This document shows positions 1-12,729 of a stretch of 64,000 nt of DNA, in pieces (the first letter of the stretch is position 1; the number at the start of each line of letters is the position of its first letter). The notes beneath the pieces were generated by a model. The model ran no database searches, had not been told where the DNA came from, and saw only the letters and a list, made by a program, of their open reading frames with translations. The DNA comes from Cristatella mucedo (lineage: Eukaryota > Bryozoa > Phylactolaemata > Cristatellidae). The position numbers and the translations under genes are program-made. The stretch spans positions 803,501 to 867,500 of the forward strand of contig WPIO01000100.1 of the NCBI GenBank assembly GCA_009760855.2. The letters run 5' to 3'.

Positions 1-137
1 AGGGATCAAAGCAAAGGTACAACTGAGTGTCATCCACATAGAAGTGAAAGCCTAGATTGTGCTTGGCAATCACACCAGCAAGAGGCAGAGTATAAACCGT
101 GAAAAGAACCGGACCTAGCACTGAGCCCTGAGGTACT
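1..137 (-). mobile_element. LINE-B fragment (reverse transcriptase)
   Basis: This matches 59205-59341 almost base for base in the same orientation. It covers the reverse transcriptase palm between the QGSVLGP motif and the YxDD motif. The copy runs off the left edge of the window and is cut abruptly at about 137, where a family A LINE in the opposite orientation begins. Confidence 0.85.
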
Positions 138-787
138 TGTAATTCCCTTTTGGCTGGGCTACCAAAGAAAGCTATTATGCCACTACAGTGGACTATGAAT
201 ATGGCTGCAAGGCTGGTCTTCAAGTCCCAGCGGTTTGAGCACGTGTCACCTTTGCTGGAAGAGCTGGGATGGTTGCCGGTTGAACAAAGGATACAGAGCA
301 AAGTTCTTACGCTGACCCACAAGGCCCGCCACGGCTTGGCTCCTTCATACCTAGCTGAACTGCTACATCAGTTTCAGCCTGTTCGCGCCCTCAGGTCCTG
401 TGTGGACAATAAATTAGCTGTCCCATTCCTCCACTTAAAGACAGTTGGCGACAGAGGCTTTAGCTCTGCAGGTCCTAGACTGTGGAACTCGCTTCAACAA
501 TTCTTATGCAACGACATCTACTCTCCTGATGCCGACTATGGCACATCTTTTTCAGCGGACCTGAACTGCTACTTCTATGCTACTCACTACCTCAACTGCT
601 CTCCTAACTCTGCTATGCTTCCCACTTTCTCTTTGTTGCGTGAGACGATGTCTGTTGGCTACGGAATGCGTACCGAAAGCCGCTTAGGCTGTGAGTGCGC
701 TATACAAAACTCCTTCGTAACGCCCACATGGTCTTTATGACTTTGTGGAGTTACTGACAGAGATACATTTCATTACATTACATTACT
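138..787 (+). mobile_element. LINE-A 3' fragment
   Basis: The last 190 or so codons of a family A LINE ORF2 are open (150-740), including the C-terminal GPRLWNSL motif typical of Jockey-superfamily (CR1/L2-like) elements. A 3' UTR follows that is shared with copies at 5840, 19440, 21665, 55005 and 62780. It ends in ATTAC repeats (about 770-787). The copy is 5' truncated. Confidence 0.85.
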
Positions 788-1415
788 CCATAATGACGAT
801 AACAGAAAAAATACACTTGTATAATACCCTAAGAGAACTATGTCTCTTTCTAAGCAATTTGTATAGGCTGTAAAGGAAGCATGTCGATAGGGTTAGTGAC
901 AACATACAAAGTCTCAGCATGTATAAGCACACACAAAACAATAATAAGGCCCCAGAAAAGGCTGTGAGGATTAGATGAGTTTTCAGCTTCTGCTTAAATA
1001 TCGACAAGTCAGAAAATGTCACAACATCAGTGGGGTGTCCTAGGCTTTCGGAGTACACCGACTAAAGGCATGGTCTCCAACGGATTTGAGGTTGGTTCGA
1101 GGCACAGCTAGCCGATTTTAGTCACAAGATAGGGTGGTACGATGACAAGCCTGACTGGAGAGTAGTTTGGATAAATAGGCTAGAACAAGAGAATAGAAAG
1201 ACCTAAAAGTGAGTGACACAATGTTGAAGTCGATTCAGGCTTGATCGGGAGCCAGTAAAAGTCGGGAGGAATTGGTGAAATGTGGCAACTATAACGGCTC
1301 CCGACAGGCAAGCATGATTTACGAGTTTTGCACCAACCGTAAGCACCTATTTGCATAGGACCTGCAAGCAGTGAGCAATAGTAGTCACAGAGAATATTCG
1401 TCACTGAACCGAGAT
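785..1415 (-). mobile_element. Diverged LINE-B-like 3' relic
   Basis: Minus-strand reading gives FSDLSIFKQKLKTHLILTAF near 960, the LINE C-terminal motif, and further up a frame-broken match to the region before it. The order of matching segments is the same as at 58380-58870. Divergence is far higher than in the other B copies, so this is old. Confidence 0.65.
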
Positions 1416-2845
1416 TTCTTTTAAGGCACACAAATAGATATATATGGCAAATCAGGCTAAAAAGAGGCAATAAATAGCACAGTTATGTCTCATCACAGAC
1501 ACTGGTCGTCTAATGCTCTGATTGCTTGTCTGATTGCTTTTGCCAAGCATTGTCCATCCAACGTGCCTTGTTTAAGAAGTAACCAACTACTGCTCTGTGC
1601 ACAAGGTCTAAGAACCTCTGCTATACTAGCTGTTCTCTGGGCCATCTAAGATGCTTTGCTGCCCAATCAATCACGAGAGATGCTATGCTGAAGAATGGAG
1701 AAAGTTCTTGTCTACGCTCTGCCAAACGCACAGTGGTAAATACAATGCGCTTCATTGCAAAGAGTGATATCAGGACAGTTGCTGCTATATCGGTAGGCAA
1801 GACATTAGATGCAATAGTATCCTGCAGGTAGTGGCAGAGACCTAGACCTAGGAGTATTTGCCATACCACACAGTGTGGCAAGAGATCGCCACGTATTTGT
1901 ATGTCCCCCCCCCACCACCTGACCTTAACTAACGACGAAATTAAGTCCCACTTCCAATCGCCAAACCAACCGCTGAGTTTGTGCCGAATAAACACAATAC
2001 TGTATGCTATCATTCTTCATTACTTTCGGGTCTCTACATAAGAATCTTGCAGGTCTTCCCCCCCGGATTTACCTCTGAGTGCAAAGGCATTATCCTAAAC
2101 ACTTTAAAGCCGTACTATTCTCGAAATCACCCATATTCAAGAAACAGGTATGCATATGACTGTGCTTGTGGGTAACATGAACAGTACTCGCCGGCCTCCA
2201 CTTCTGGGTATGCAAAGCGATCACTAGTCACTCAGACCAGAACATCGGCATCGACTGGTTGGCAGTGCCCAACCAATAAGAGCTGAAAGTAAAAGACAGA
2301 TGTACATAGAGAGCGATAAATTAAGAGACGAAGCTCGGTCCCATACATGCTAGAGAGCATCTTCTGTAGAACAGTGTCGTTTGAATTACAACTTGCATGT
2401 TCCAGCACACTCAGCAGCTAGGATTGCATACAGTCACGATCGCAACGGCCATGATGCCATTTCTCCAACTGTCTGTCTCTCTTATATGCAGCGATTTCCG
2501 TGCAAGCACTGAATAAACTTCAGGTCCTCTTGTAGCAGCTGGAGATAAGTTGGCAAAAGATGGAAGTTGAAATGACAGCTTGATGTCAATAGATAAAAAC
2601 TGATATGCTCCCTATGTGAAGTCCCCTGAAAGGAATTTGCTTCTTCGGGTGCTATAATGTCATAACTAAAATGCAGCTGTATCTAACATGGAGATGCACA
2701 TTGGAATCCTGTCTGCCTAATACTTTTGAAAAACAGTGGCACACGCATTACCCATAAAAATACAAATACGATCTACATTAGCAAGATATAGAATAATTCA
2801 CACAGATCTTGTAAGCTTATCCACTGAATGGGGCAATTTACACCA
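1415..2845. other. No clear feature
   Basis: AT-rich unique-looking DNA. Apart from the 130-codon open stretch on the minus strand, I see no repeats, RNA genes or convincing exons. A short C-run lies at 1905-1914. Confidence 0.4.
1621..2013 (-). other. Unassigned 130-codon open stretch
   Basis: The minus strand stays open for 130 codons between LINE debris on one side and unannotated DNA on the other. A possible 3' splice site (ACCTGCAG) near 1828 would start a segment of mixed hydrophobic and charged residues containing DTIASNVLPTDIAA and ending WPREQLV before a stop. I do not recognise it. It could be a terminal exon of a host gene or chance. Confidence 0.18.
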
Positions 2846-2990
2846 TCCTGATTAGGCCCAGCGGTCCTAATGCCTTGCACGACCAAGTTTATGGTGAATG
2901 CTTTTCAAGACCAAGGTCGTCGGCTCGAGCCCAGGGATATATACTGATAATCTCTGATAAGCTGCAGAGTGCAAACTGAACAGCTCACGG
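2846..2990 (+). mobile_element. Diverged SINE-1 head
   Basis: A tRNA-like head is recognisable by an A-box-like CCCAGCGGTCCTAATG and a B-box-like CGGCTCGAGCCC about 60 nt later, the same pair as in the SINE-1 copies at 40655 and 61390. The downstream tail is degraded. Confidence 0.4.
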
Positions 2991-3850
2991 AGCATGTAAG
3001 CAAAATGATTTATCTGGAAGATTGCAGTTGTGATTCAAGTGACACTGTTCCACAGAAGCTACTCACTTCCGTGTGATCCACGATATCACATGTTATGCAT
3101 ATGGTGGCAAGATCACTACCTTGGTCCAGATTTCGACCAATTTCAGTTACAATATTCTGCTTGGGCGATTAAGAAATGATCGATATAGCTGATTTTCTGG
3201 CATGTCTCGGAGCTATACCTGCTTGATCTTGTCTGGTTGATTTTTGCGATCTGTCATGTGACGGTCAGTGAAATCTCACACCGAGCTCGTGTGGATTCCA
3301 CCAGTATCTATCCTCAGTCCTTTGCAGTTACCTCGTGTGCCTTTGGTGTGGGCAATTTTGCTCACGTCATTGGCAATAACCTTTTATGTAGACTGCACTC
3401 ACCTGTACTTGAAATGCAAGCTTCACAATCAGTCGGGGGATTGATAAACTAATTTCTGCAGAGAAGACTCTTGGTCCTAGGTGTCTGCCAATTTACTTAA
3501 GCAATAAAAAGACCAAACTCTTCAAAGTAAACCTAACATGAATCGCAGAAACAAGGGTTTTAGTGCTCCTAATCGCGTCTGCTTGATGTTTCAAAGTTTT
3601 AACCAGACTCATGTTTGACAGATGTTTCAGATTAGGACGGCTAATGGCAATAGCCTGCTACAGATCTCGTGAGCTCTTTAGTTATTCGGACTAAAGATTC
3701 CTGTAATTGGTTGGACTACCGACAAGCCACGAGGACACTTCTGTCTATAACTGTGCACTTGCTAGTCTAGGTTCAGGCACAGTATTAGAAGACCAAGCAA
3801 CTGGCAAAAAAACGAACCGTAGTCCTTCTGCTGCTACCATGCATAACTAA
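2990..3850. other. No clear feature
   Basis: No coding exon, RNA gene or repeat could be supported. A 71-codon open stretch at 3237-3452 has no recognisable motifs. Confidence 0.35.
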
Positions 3851-3854
3851 CAAA

Positions 3855-6455
3855 AACAATTGGTCACTAGCCTCAGGTCATGTCCTAGCACCTTTAAAAA
3901 AAGCTGCAGTCAGGCCACTACTCAAGAAAGTAAAACTTGACCGAGAGAACTAGACCAACTTCTGCCCAGACTCCCATCTACCACTCCTATCAAAGAACAG
4001 GAATGAGTCGTGGCCAACCAGCTAAACTCATGTAATAAAACTTCTAAACTTTTCAGCCTTCTTTGCTGAAAAACTTGTGCATATTCGTGCCTCCATAAAG
4101 CCCCACCGACTAAAGCAATTTCGGAATCACAACTCGTGACCTTCCTTAAAAGGTTTTCCGAGGTTTCTGCAGGCAATGTGGTTACCTTTATAAGGTCTAG
4201 CACAAAAAGCTCATCTCCAGAAGACCCTATACCATCATCTGTGTGGTCTTCACTGGCAGACCCACTTAGCCCTGCTACAACGGAGATTTTAAATGCTTCT
4301 TTGGGAAAAGGGGTCATCCCCAAGTCCTTCAAATCGGCAATCGTTAGACCCATACTTAAAAAGCCTGGATTAGACACAGAGGTCCTTGCAAACTATCGCC
4401 TAGTTTCTCTTCTTCCTTTCTTGTAAAAGATTCTTGAAAAAATTGTTGCTAAGCAGTTGCTTGAACATATTGAAAAGAATTAAATGCCAGAAACATTTCA
4501 ATCAGGGTTCAAGAGGCAGCACTCCACTGAAACTGCTCTCTTCCGTGTTAACAATGACATTCTACGTGGTAACGATGACAGGAATGTCACTGCCCTAGCT
4601 CTGCTAGATGCCTTCGACACCATTGATCAAGATGTTCTACTTGAACGATTGAGAACAACGATCGGTCTCAGATGAGGCAGTGGCGTGGTTTAAATCTTAC
4701 TTGTCTAATCGTGTTCCATCCGTGTCGTGTGGGGGTCAGGTCTAAGACACGCGACAGGTCACCTGTGGAGTCCCTCAAGGGTATGTACTCGGTCCCTTGC
4801 TGTTCTCCATCTATACTCAACCTCTGGAAAAAGTGATTAAGGCACATGAAATGGGATAGATATCACTTTTATGCTGACGATACTCAACTGTATTTGTCAT
4901 TCAAACATTCGATATCTGCTGCAGCAGCTGATGAACTGAATACTTGCTTTGCCGACATTCGATCCTGGATGTCAGAAAATGTCTTCAAACTAAACGACGA
5001 TTAAACCGAACTTCTGCTCTTAAAACACCCTGAGTGTGTGGCTGGATTAAAAGGCTTTGTTTTGCTAATAGATGATGCTGTTGTGCGACCATCACCACGT
5101 GCTCGAAATTGAGGTGTCGTTTTCGACAGCTGCCTCAATTTTAAAAGCTCCATTCAGAAGACTGCTTCTACAGCTAGCCATTTCGTCCTATCCCTATCCA
5201 AGATTAGGAGCTGTCTTCAACGGTGGCATGCAAAAAATTTAACTTGCTCTGTAGTTCGGTCTCGTCTTGATTATTGTAATCCTCTTTTCGCTGGGCTACC
5301 AAAAAAAGCAACTAGGCGACTGCAGCAGACTATGAATATGGCTGCAAGGCTAGTCTTCAAGCCCCAGCGGTTTGAGCACGTGTCTCCTTTTGCTAAATGA
5401 GCTATGATGGATGCAGGTTGAGCAACGGATCCAGAGCAAAGTTCTTACGCTGACCCACAAGGCCCATCCCGGCTTGGTTCCTTCGTACGTAGCTGGACTG
5501 CTGCACCAGTTTCAGCCTTCTCGTGCCCTCAGATCCTGTGTGGAAAATAAATTAGTTGTTCCATTCCTCTGCTTAAAGACCGTTGGCGACAGAAGCTTTA
5601 GCTGTGCAGGTCCTAGACTGTGGAACTCGCTTCCACAAGTCTTACACAACGACAACAACTCTCCTGCTGCCGACAATAGCTTATCCTTTTCGGCAGTTCT
5701 GAGCTGCTACTTCAATGCTACTCACTACCTCAACTGCTCTCCTGACTCTGCTGTGCTTCCCACTTTCTCTTTATTTCGTGAGACGAAGTCTGTTGGCTAC
5801 CGAATGCTTACCGAAAGCCACTTAGGCTGTGAGTGAGCTATACAAAACTCCTGCGTAACACTCACGTAGTCTTTATGGCTTTGTGGAGTTACAGAGATAC
5901 AAACCTTGCTGGTAAGCTCTAGTCTGGTTTATAACTAATCACTCCAAAGAGTCAGCACTGCTCTGGGTGTACAAAGACCTACTTAGCAATGCAGACAAAG
6001 GTAGAGTAACTCGGTTTGTTTTGCTCGATCTTTTGGCAGCTTTTGATACTAACGATAACCAAGTCCTTCTTGAGCGCCTCTCATCTCGTAAGGGCATCAC
6101 TGGTACTGTTCTCCAATGGCTCAGGTCCTATCTCGGTGGGAGACGCCAGGGTGTTAATGTGAATGAACAAAGATCATCCGAGGTACATCTGAAATATGGA
6201 GCACCACAAGGCTTCGTGCTTAGTCCGGTTCTTTTCACGATTTATACTTCCCTCTTGCCGATGTGATTGCCAGTCACAATCTAGGCTTTTACTTCCATGC
6301 AGATGACACTCAGTTGTACCTTTACTTTGGTCCCTCCCAGCCTTCGAGCATGTCGAATTCTCTTAACTCCTTTGCTAAACGTATGGATGCGATCTGCACA
6401 TAGATGGCAGCAAATTTTCTTAAATTGAATGATATAACCAGCTTACTTGTCTGGA
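3855..6455 (+). mobile_element. LINE-B copy, split by a LINE-A insertion
   Basis: The left part (3855-4045) matches the fingers region of the reverse transcriptase (SLASGH, VRPLLKK) and stops at the sequence before HLASKFQSG. The right part (about 5906-6455) resumes at exactly that motif and continues through the FDTIDH-equivalent, QGSVLGP-equivalent and YADDTQLY-equivalent motifs. The intervening 4046-5905 is a family A LINE. Both parts carry frameshifts and stops. Confidence 0.82.
4046..5905 (+). mobile_element. LINE-A copy, 5' truncated, about 1.86 kb
   Basis: It contains pieces of a Jockey-superfamily reverse transcriptase: SFKSAIVRPILKKPG, FQSGFKRQHSTETALF, LLDAFDTIDQDVLLERL, and near 4870 a frame-shifted FYADDTQLYLSF with the catalytic YADD. 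The C-terminal part (5411-5836) ends in GPRLWNSLPQ and a 3' UTR identical in layout to the copy at 138-787. Several stops make it a pseudogene. It sits inside a family B LINE. Confidence 0.85.
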
Positions 6456-8000
6456 ACGGGTCGTGGCAGACCAGCTTAACTCATATATCGAAACCTCACA
6501 CCTTGCTAGTAAGTTCCAGTCTGGCTTTAGAGCTAATCACTCCACAGAGTCAGCATTGCCTAGGGTATACAACGACCTACTTAGGAATGCAGACACGGCT
6601 AGAGCATGTCTGCTTGTTTTGCTCGATCTTTCGGTAGCTTTTGATACCATCGATCACAAAGTTATTCTAGAGCGCCTCTCATCTCGCCTGGGCATCACTG
6701 GCACTGCTCTGCAGTGGTTCAGGTCCTATCTCAGTAGGAGACTCCAGAGTATTGACGTGAATGGACAAAGATCATCTGAAGTACCTCTGAAATATGGAGT
6801 ACCTCAGGGCTCAGTGCTAGGTCCGGTTCTTTTCACGGTTTATACTCTCCATCTTGCTGATGTGATTGCCAAGCACAATCTAGGCTTTCACTTCTATGCC
6901 AATGACACTCAGTTGTACCTTTGCTTTGATTCCTCTCAGCCTTCGAGCACGTCAAATTCTCTCAACTCACTTGCTGCATGTATTGATGACATCCGTACAT
7001 GGTTGGCAGCAAATTTTCTAAAACTAAATGACGATAAAACGAACTTACTAGTTATGGGCAAACCCAGTGTGATTCACAAATTGGAAAGGCTGACTCTCAA
7101 AATTGGCTCTGCCAGCATATCTCCTGTCGAATCAGCTTGAAATCTAGGTGTCATATTCCAAAGCGACCTCTCGTTAGACGACCATATCAGCTTCACGGTC
7201 TAAGCTGCCTATTTTCAGTTTCATAACATTGCTAAATTTGGGCTTGTTTAGATAAAGATACCACGTCTGAGTTGGTCCATGCATTCGTGACATCTCGTAT
7301 CGACTTCTGCAACTCACTGCTCGCTGGCCTACCAGCATGTGCGATCAGGCGATTGCAGCTGGTGCAAAACTCGGCAGCTAGGCTTGTCTGTCGTGAGTGT
7401 CACAGTTGCCACATTACTCCACTTCTCGCCGACCTGCACTGGCTACCAGTCAAGCAACGGATTGACTTCAAGGATTTGTCGCTCACTTTTAGGTCCCATC
7501 ATTCGTTGGCTCCAGCCTATCTCTTAGATATACTCCCCCACCAGGCCAAGCATCGTACCACCTGCTTTTCGGAATCCAACAGTCTACAAATACCTCGTAC
7601 AAACCTCAAATCCTTTGGAGACCATGCATTTAGTTCGTATGCTCCCAAAGCCTGGAGTTCCCTCCCAACTTGCGTCAGAACATTCCATGACCTGACCACA
7701 TTTAAAAGGAGCTTAAAAACACACATATTTAGGACAGCATTTAGTGTGTCCCTGTGATTCGTCTTTGATGTGCTTATGTGTGCTGACACTGTGCATGCTG
7801 CCACTAACCACATTTGGATGCTGACCCTGTGCATGTCAGCCCTAACCATGTTATTCATGTTGTTTGTTTATCAAGCATGACATTACTCACCATTCATTTG
7901 CATTTCCTTTTGCAGCAAATGTAAAGCGCCTAGAAAGAGATTAAGTTCTCTGGGGGCGCTTTATCAAGTGCATCATAATTATTATTATTATCACAAACCG
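6456..8000 (+). mobile_element. LINE-B copy, 5' truncated, about 1.5 kb
   Basis: It starts abruptly at ERVVADQLNSYIETS of the reverse transcriptase, directly after the end of another B copy. An open block 6463-7140 holds [27 protein letters not shown] and [12 protein letters not shown], where the catalytic YADD is changed to YAND. The frame stops at a TGA (7138), then a second block (7272-7757) encodes the C terminus with LPTCVR and LKTHIFRTAF. The 3' UTR ends in the family hairpin at 7923-7962 and an ATT-repeat tail at about 7977-7994. Confidence 0.9.
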
Positions 8001-8130
8001 TATTATGCATGTAGTTTATCAAGCATGATAACACTCACCATTCGATGATGTTTCCCCCACAGTAAATTTATAGGCGCCTAGAAAGGGATTCTCTGAGGGC
8101 GCTTTTATTAAGTGATTATTATTATGATTT
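8000..8130 (+). mobile_element. LINE-B 3' tail fragment
   Basis: About 130 nt repeat the last part of the LINE-B 3' UTR: the TATCAAGCATGATAACACTCACCATTC-like stretch, the GCGCC...GGCGCTTT hairpin (about 8070-8105), and a TTATTATTATT-type end. It directly follows a longer B copy, so it may be a second, severely truncated insertion or an older tail. Confidence 0.7.
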
Positions 8131-8454
8131 ATGTAAACTCAGTTGAAAAATTCAAGGCAGCCCTTCATTCTCAGTGTTTGAACTTGCAAGAGCACAAGCC
8201 CTAACCTTTTAGTATTTGGGGCACTCCGGCCAGCCAGAGTTATCCGAGTGCATCCTCGAGTGGCTTAGGTTGTCACACTTACATTCTTGCACAAATAATG
8301 CAAAAAGTAGACCAGATTAGGCACAAGACTTGCCATGTTTAAAGGTAATGGTATGTTTCGGGGTTTCCTCAAATTTAAAGTGTCAACATCCATCCTATTT
8401 CTTTGCACTGCTCTGCAGGGGAACGATAGCAGCCATGCCCGACCACTACTCAAA

Positions 8455-8755
8455 CTTCTGGGTCGGCCTAGTGTAGAGACAAAATGTCTGACGCAAAGCA
8501 CAGCAGCCACTATTAAGGGGTTGATGACAATGCTGCATCTCCAAGGCCGTAGCAATCGTGAGATTAGACGACGACTTGGAATTACCGAATTTACTGTTCG
8601 CTTTACATATCGGCAAATATGCACGTACTAGATTGATTGCCCGAGCAGCTAGCTCTGGCCAGTCACGAAGGACCGATGCCAAGGGTGACCGGCTCGTTAA
8701 GATGGCAGCAGTTCGGAATATAACTGCGGCTTTTCAAGACGTAGCAATCTTATAA
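8455..8755 (+). pseudogene. Tc1/mariner transposase N-terminal relic
   Basis: One frame gives LTQSTAATIKGLMTMLHLQG then SNREIRRRLGITEFTVR, the first paired-like helix-turn-helix of Tc1-type transposases. After a frame shift near 8615 the next frame gives SSGQSRRTDAKGDRLVKMA, the linker and start of the second DNA-binding half. No catalytic domain follows. No inverted terminal repeats were found. Confidence 0.65.
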
Positions 8756-8814
8756 GGTCATTACAGGGATTGATATAAATGAAGGCAGACAATGAGCATT
8801 GCATGCAGCAGTAC

Positions 8815-8927
8815 CTTCGGCAGCTATCTGATCCAAATATTCTTTGGCAAGCCGAAGGCGCTTTTCTTGGGGAGTCTCAGCATCAGCGTCATCTTGATCG
8901 GTTATGCTCGAATTATCACCATCACTG
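8815..8927 (-). CDS. Putative single exon of an RRP9 (U3-55K)-like gene
   Basis: On the minus strand a 113-nt segment lies between a 3' splice-like site (ACTGTAG) and a donor (GAAG then GTACTG). It encodes an acidic run followed by ETPQEKRLRLAKEYLDQI. This closely resembles the conserved acidic and EKKLRLAKLYLEQL segment that precedes the WD40 propeller in RRP9, the U3 snoRNP processing factor needed for 18S rRNA maturation. Similarity was judged from memory of the family. No WD40 exon or first exon was found nearby on this strand, so this may be one exon of a gene split by large, repeat-filled introns, or an isolated remnant. A Tc1/mariner relic lies just beside it. Confidence 0.42.
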
Positions 8928-8929
8928 CT

Positions 8930-11900
8930 ACAGTTAGACAATTGCAACATGCAGAAATGCGAAAGTGTCTACATGTATTGTTAACTCCACACAACTCAGA
9001 TTGCAGTCACTATGGTTATTACGAGCTCAGACACAAGCAGTTTTTCATTATGTTTTCACATGGGATCAGCTGGGCCGGACTCCTGTCACCGATATGTACA
9101 ACCGTCACAAAGGTGGTTAAGGGATCATCATCCGAGAATAATAATATAAACAATGTGGCTTTTAAATAGCATGCTAAGATACAGTTTAAGTACAACAGCA
9201 GCCAATTCTTCATTGCCCATAACAAGTGGGTGTGTTAGCAGATATGGCTTAAGATTACCTGCCTCCCGTTTAGCATTCCTTCACAGCATTAAGGAAGTCA
9301 AGCCCTACTATATACCTCCTGTTCTGCAAGAGGCCACTTATCATCGTCTAGTCATAAGCCTCGAGCAAGGCTACAAGCCGACTTTTGGCCTGAATTTGGA
9401 TTGAATACTGTAATCATAACTTCAGCCGGCCCATCAGCTTGATCATCTTGCTACCACTGCCTGTCAGACATGCAAATACCGTGCAGAAGCAGAAAAAAGT
9501 CAACCAAATAGCCGGAAGCAAAGGCAAGCATCTGAGAATCATGGATACATACATGCATGGACTAGTCTCTGGCCATTAAGGAAGAGTGTGGGCAGCTTCT
9601 CGTGGGACACGAAACATGCGTATATACGCACACCATAGGCCTGTTTGCATAAGAATGCTGCGGGAGTTGAAATCCAACTCATTCACCACCGGCTGAAGCT
9701 TTCCTCCCTATATGGACAGTCTAGATTTCTCATTTATTTGCTGACACCGATCAGACCCCTCCACTAATCCTCCATGCGACGATCTCGCGTATTGTGACCA
9801 TGCACAAGCTACTTGCTTGACTGCATGCTGCAGGCATTTAGTCTGGAAACCACGGGCTTTCACCGCCGTCTAGACAACTAGCAACCGATGCAGACGCCCT
9901 CACGAACTACTACAACCCCTACTTTATAAAAGAATCTGTTTAGCAGTGGGCCTGCACAGCTGCAGCCGAGCAATTTAAACATAAGAAGTCTTAATTCCAC
10001 CGGATTACCAAAACCACGACATCGGATAGCAAGCTATGATGAAGAAAACTGCCCGAGTGTGGTATACTTGCAGCTGGTAAAGCCACAAAAAAATTATCTG
10101 CCTGACAGCATAGTTCCATCTGCACAAGCAAAACCACGAAATAGAGATCACCCCAGTTGGCCGACGAAGGTTTAAAATCTCTTACCATGAGAAGAAAAAG
10201 CCACCTACGTAGGCAACTGTAGGCTCGTGGGCATGGCAAGTATATTTCACGAGAATTCGTTTCGCTATCACTGCAAACATTGCGCCCACACCACAGCGGT
10301 AAGCAGCTACAGCTAGTGCTAAGCTTAGCTACGGCCAGCACACCCAGGACCTGAAGAGCAAGATCGGCTCAAAAACACAGAAAAAGTGAGTAATTACTGC
10401 ATTGTGCTGACAAGACATGCTTCTGAGGAGACCTCGCAGCATGCCAAGCGACTAAGAACCAAGCCAAGGTGGCCTCGGAGGCAGAAGAGAGTTGTGTAGA
10501 CACTCATCAACGTGTCACTGGGACCTGCTGCTCCTTTCTGTCCTAGTTGGATGCACAGCTGACAGCATTCTTACAGCTACAGCCAATGACGAGATCTCGT
10601 CAAGAAATAGCTACAGCGATTTCGATGACATTTTTCAGTAGCCTGCTCCGAAAACGATTCAGCCCTTGGTTGGAAGCTAGACTAGACAGCAAGCCAGGTC
10701 GCAACTTGAAAATGCAATGGGTGTGGATGCAGACAGACCAAAGGGTACTCTGAATCAATTGATCGAAAGACAAAAAATTGCCTCGTATCGGAGCCCACCA
10801 AAACCGGAAGCTGCTGCCGACAGTCCGGCTACTTCAAACGAAGATAACAGCTAGCTTGCAACAGCAACACTTTGTGGAACCAAAGGTCGGCATAACAAAT
10901 GCTCAGCTTAGCAATTGCCACAGCAGGTCCAGCAGCTTCGTCAGATATAGCTGCATATAATCGGCATCGATAGGAAATGCCGAGCACTTGCAGAGATAAG
11001 TTGTACAAAAGGAGAAAAGGGAGCAGCTGTTTCAGGACCAAACAAAATGGTTGGTACTTGACGAATAATCCCAATTGTGACTTGAAAAAGTGCACACCAA
11101 CTGCTGATGCCCCCTTCTACCCGGCACGCCAGCATGATCGAATGCCCAGCAGCAGTTTCTGCCTGGCCAGTCTGCAGGACATGACAGCCTGCCAGGTCCC
11201 TAGGGCCCACTATGGGCCCCCCTTCCAAATGCTACACCCATCACAGAAAAGCACAAAGTTAATGGTGCAGAGCTGTCTCCTGCATTGGCAGAGCATGCTT
11301 GTACCTGGTGACTTCTTCATCACTTTCAGATAGAAGATCGTTGTCATCGTGCTTAGGCTTTTTCAGCACACTTGCAGTTTTGCTCGATGCTACAGGACCC
11401 TAGAACAGAGCGATAATTCCCAGTAGCTCACCAGACACCACTGGCCGGGCTGGCCTTCGGTACAGCTAGCGGTCATGAGTGCTCAGTACTGGTACATGCT
11501 TGCAGACAGGAGAGACATCATCGAGAGATGCAGTGGCCAATACCGAAAATCTTTGCTACACCTATGCAAAATCAGTGAAACTCAATACTCAGGCAATTTC
11601 AGAAGAACCTAAACCAGAAAATCGTAGGGAGCACCAAGACGTTACACCAAATGCCCCTTAAAACAATGAGTAATATCGAGTAGTCATTCTCACAGGCCTT
11701 ACCATAGATTGTGCAAGACTAGATGAATGAGAGGCAGCAGCATTTTCTCAAACGAGATACCGCAAGCAAAGCAGCAGCAAAATAGGCTGTTCTCACTGTT
11801 CCTAAAGTAGCAGGAACTTTTTTCATTCCTGCCATACTCTGTGAAAGGCTAGGAAAAGAAAGCTGCCGATAGAACCTACCAACTAAAACAAGAACAAATA

Positions 11901-12580
11901 CAAACAGCAATTAGTCATGACCATAATGTCAGGCTTTACTTTACGCACTAGGCATGACTACCCAGCTGAGTCTGCATCTGTTGGTGTAACTACTCTGCAG
12001 AGGGCAGGCCTGATCCTTGCACACCACTGAGATAACAAGAAGCAAGATCAAACAGAAAATACTCAGAAATTTTCGAGACGATCGTTCTGCAGCTGATAAG
12101 AGCTTGTATTTTGGGGATTGACATTTACTATCAGTAATAGTCATTATGTGTAATTTAGCAGCCACGAAATCATAACACTTTAATTAACTGGAAGATTAAG
12201 TCACTGACAGGTGCCTGCATAAGGTGGGATCTCAAAGTCATCTGCTGGCCGAGAACAAAAGATGTTACTCCAAGGGCAGGGGCCAGCACGAGCCACGAAC
12301 AGTGCATGCTGGAATGGAGCTGCCACTTACAGGAGGCAGCCGCACACTTCTCGAAGTAACAGAACAGGCGTCCCCCATTGCAACATCGACGATCGATTGG
12401 AACTCCCTCCCACACAAGGCTCGGGCATCTAATCGGTCTTTGGTTAAACAGTCGAACTCCCTGGCAGGTAAGGAAATATACATCAGTTCGGCATCAGCAA
12501 TGTCGGTTGGCATGCCACCCCTTCAACAACCCTGCTGAGTAAGCCATATGAGCTTTGTATATAGTAGGAAGGTACAGCTG
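8930..12580. other. Unassigned DNA
   Basis: About 3.6 kb with only short open stretches (under 125 codons), several open on both strands, none recognised. No simple repeats, no LINE or SINE tails and no tRNA-like structures were seen. Hidden exons of a minus-strand gene (see the RRP9-like exon) cannot be excluded. Confidence 0.35.
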
Positions 12581-12729
12581 ATTTATTCGACACACTCCCA
12601 TAAGCACAATCGAAATAGCAACATCGAGGCTGTCCCATCGTGGAAATGGGCTGCAGATAATACATGTCTCTGACCTAGGTCGGCCGATACTTCATCGACC
12701 TGACACACCTAAACGACTCTAAAGAGCTT

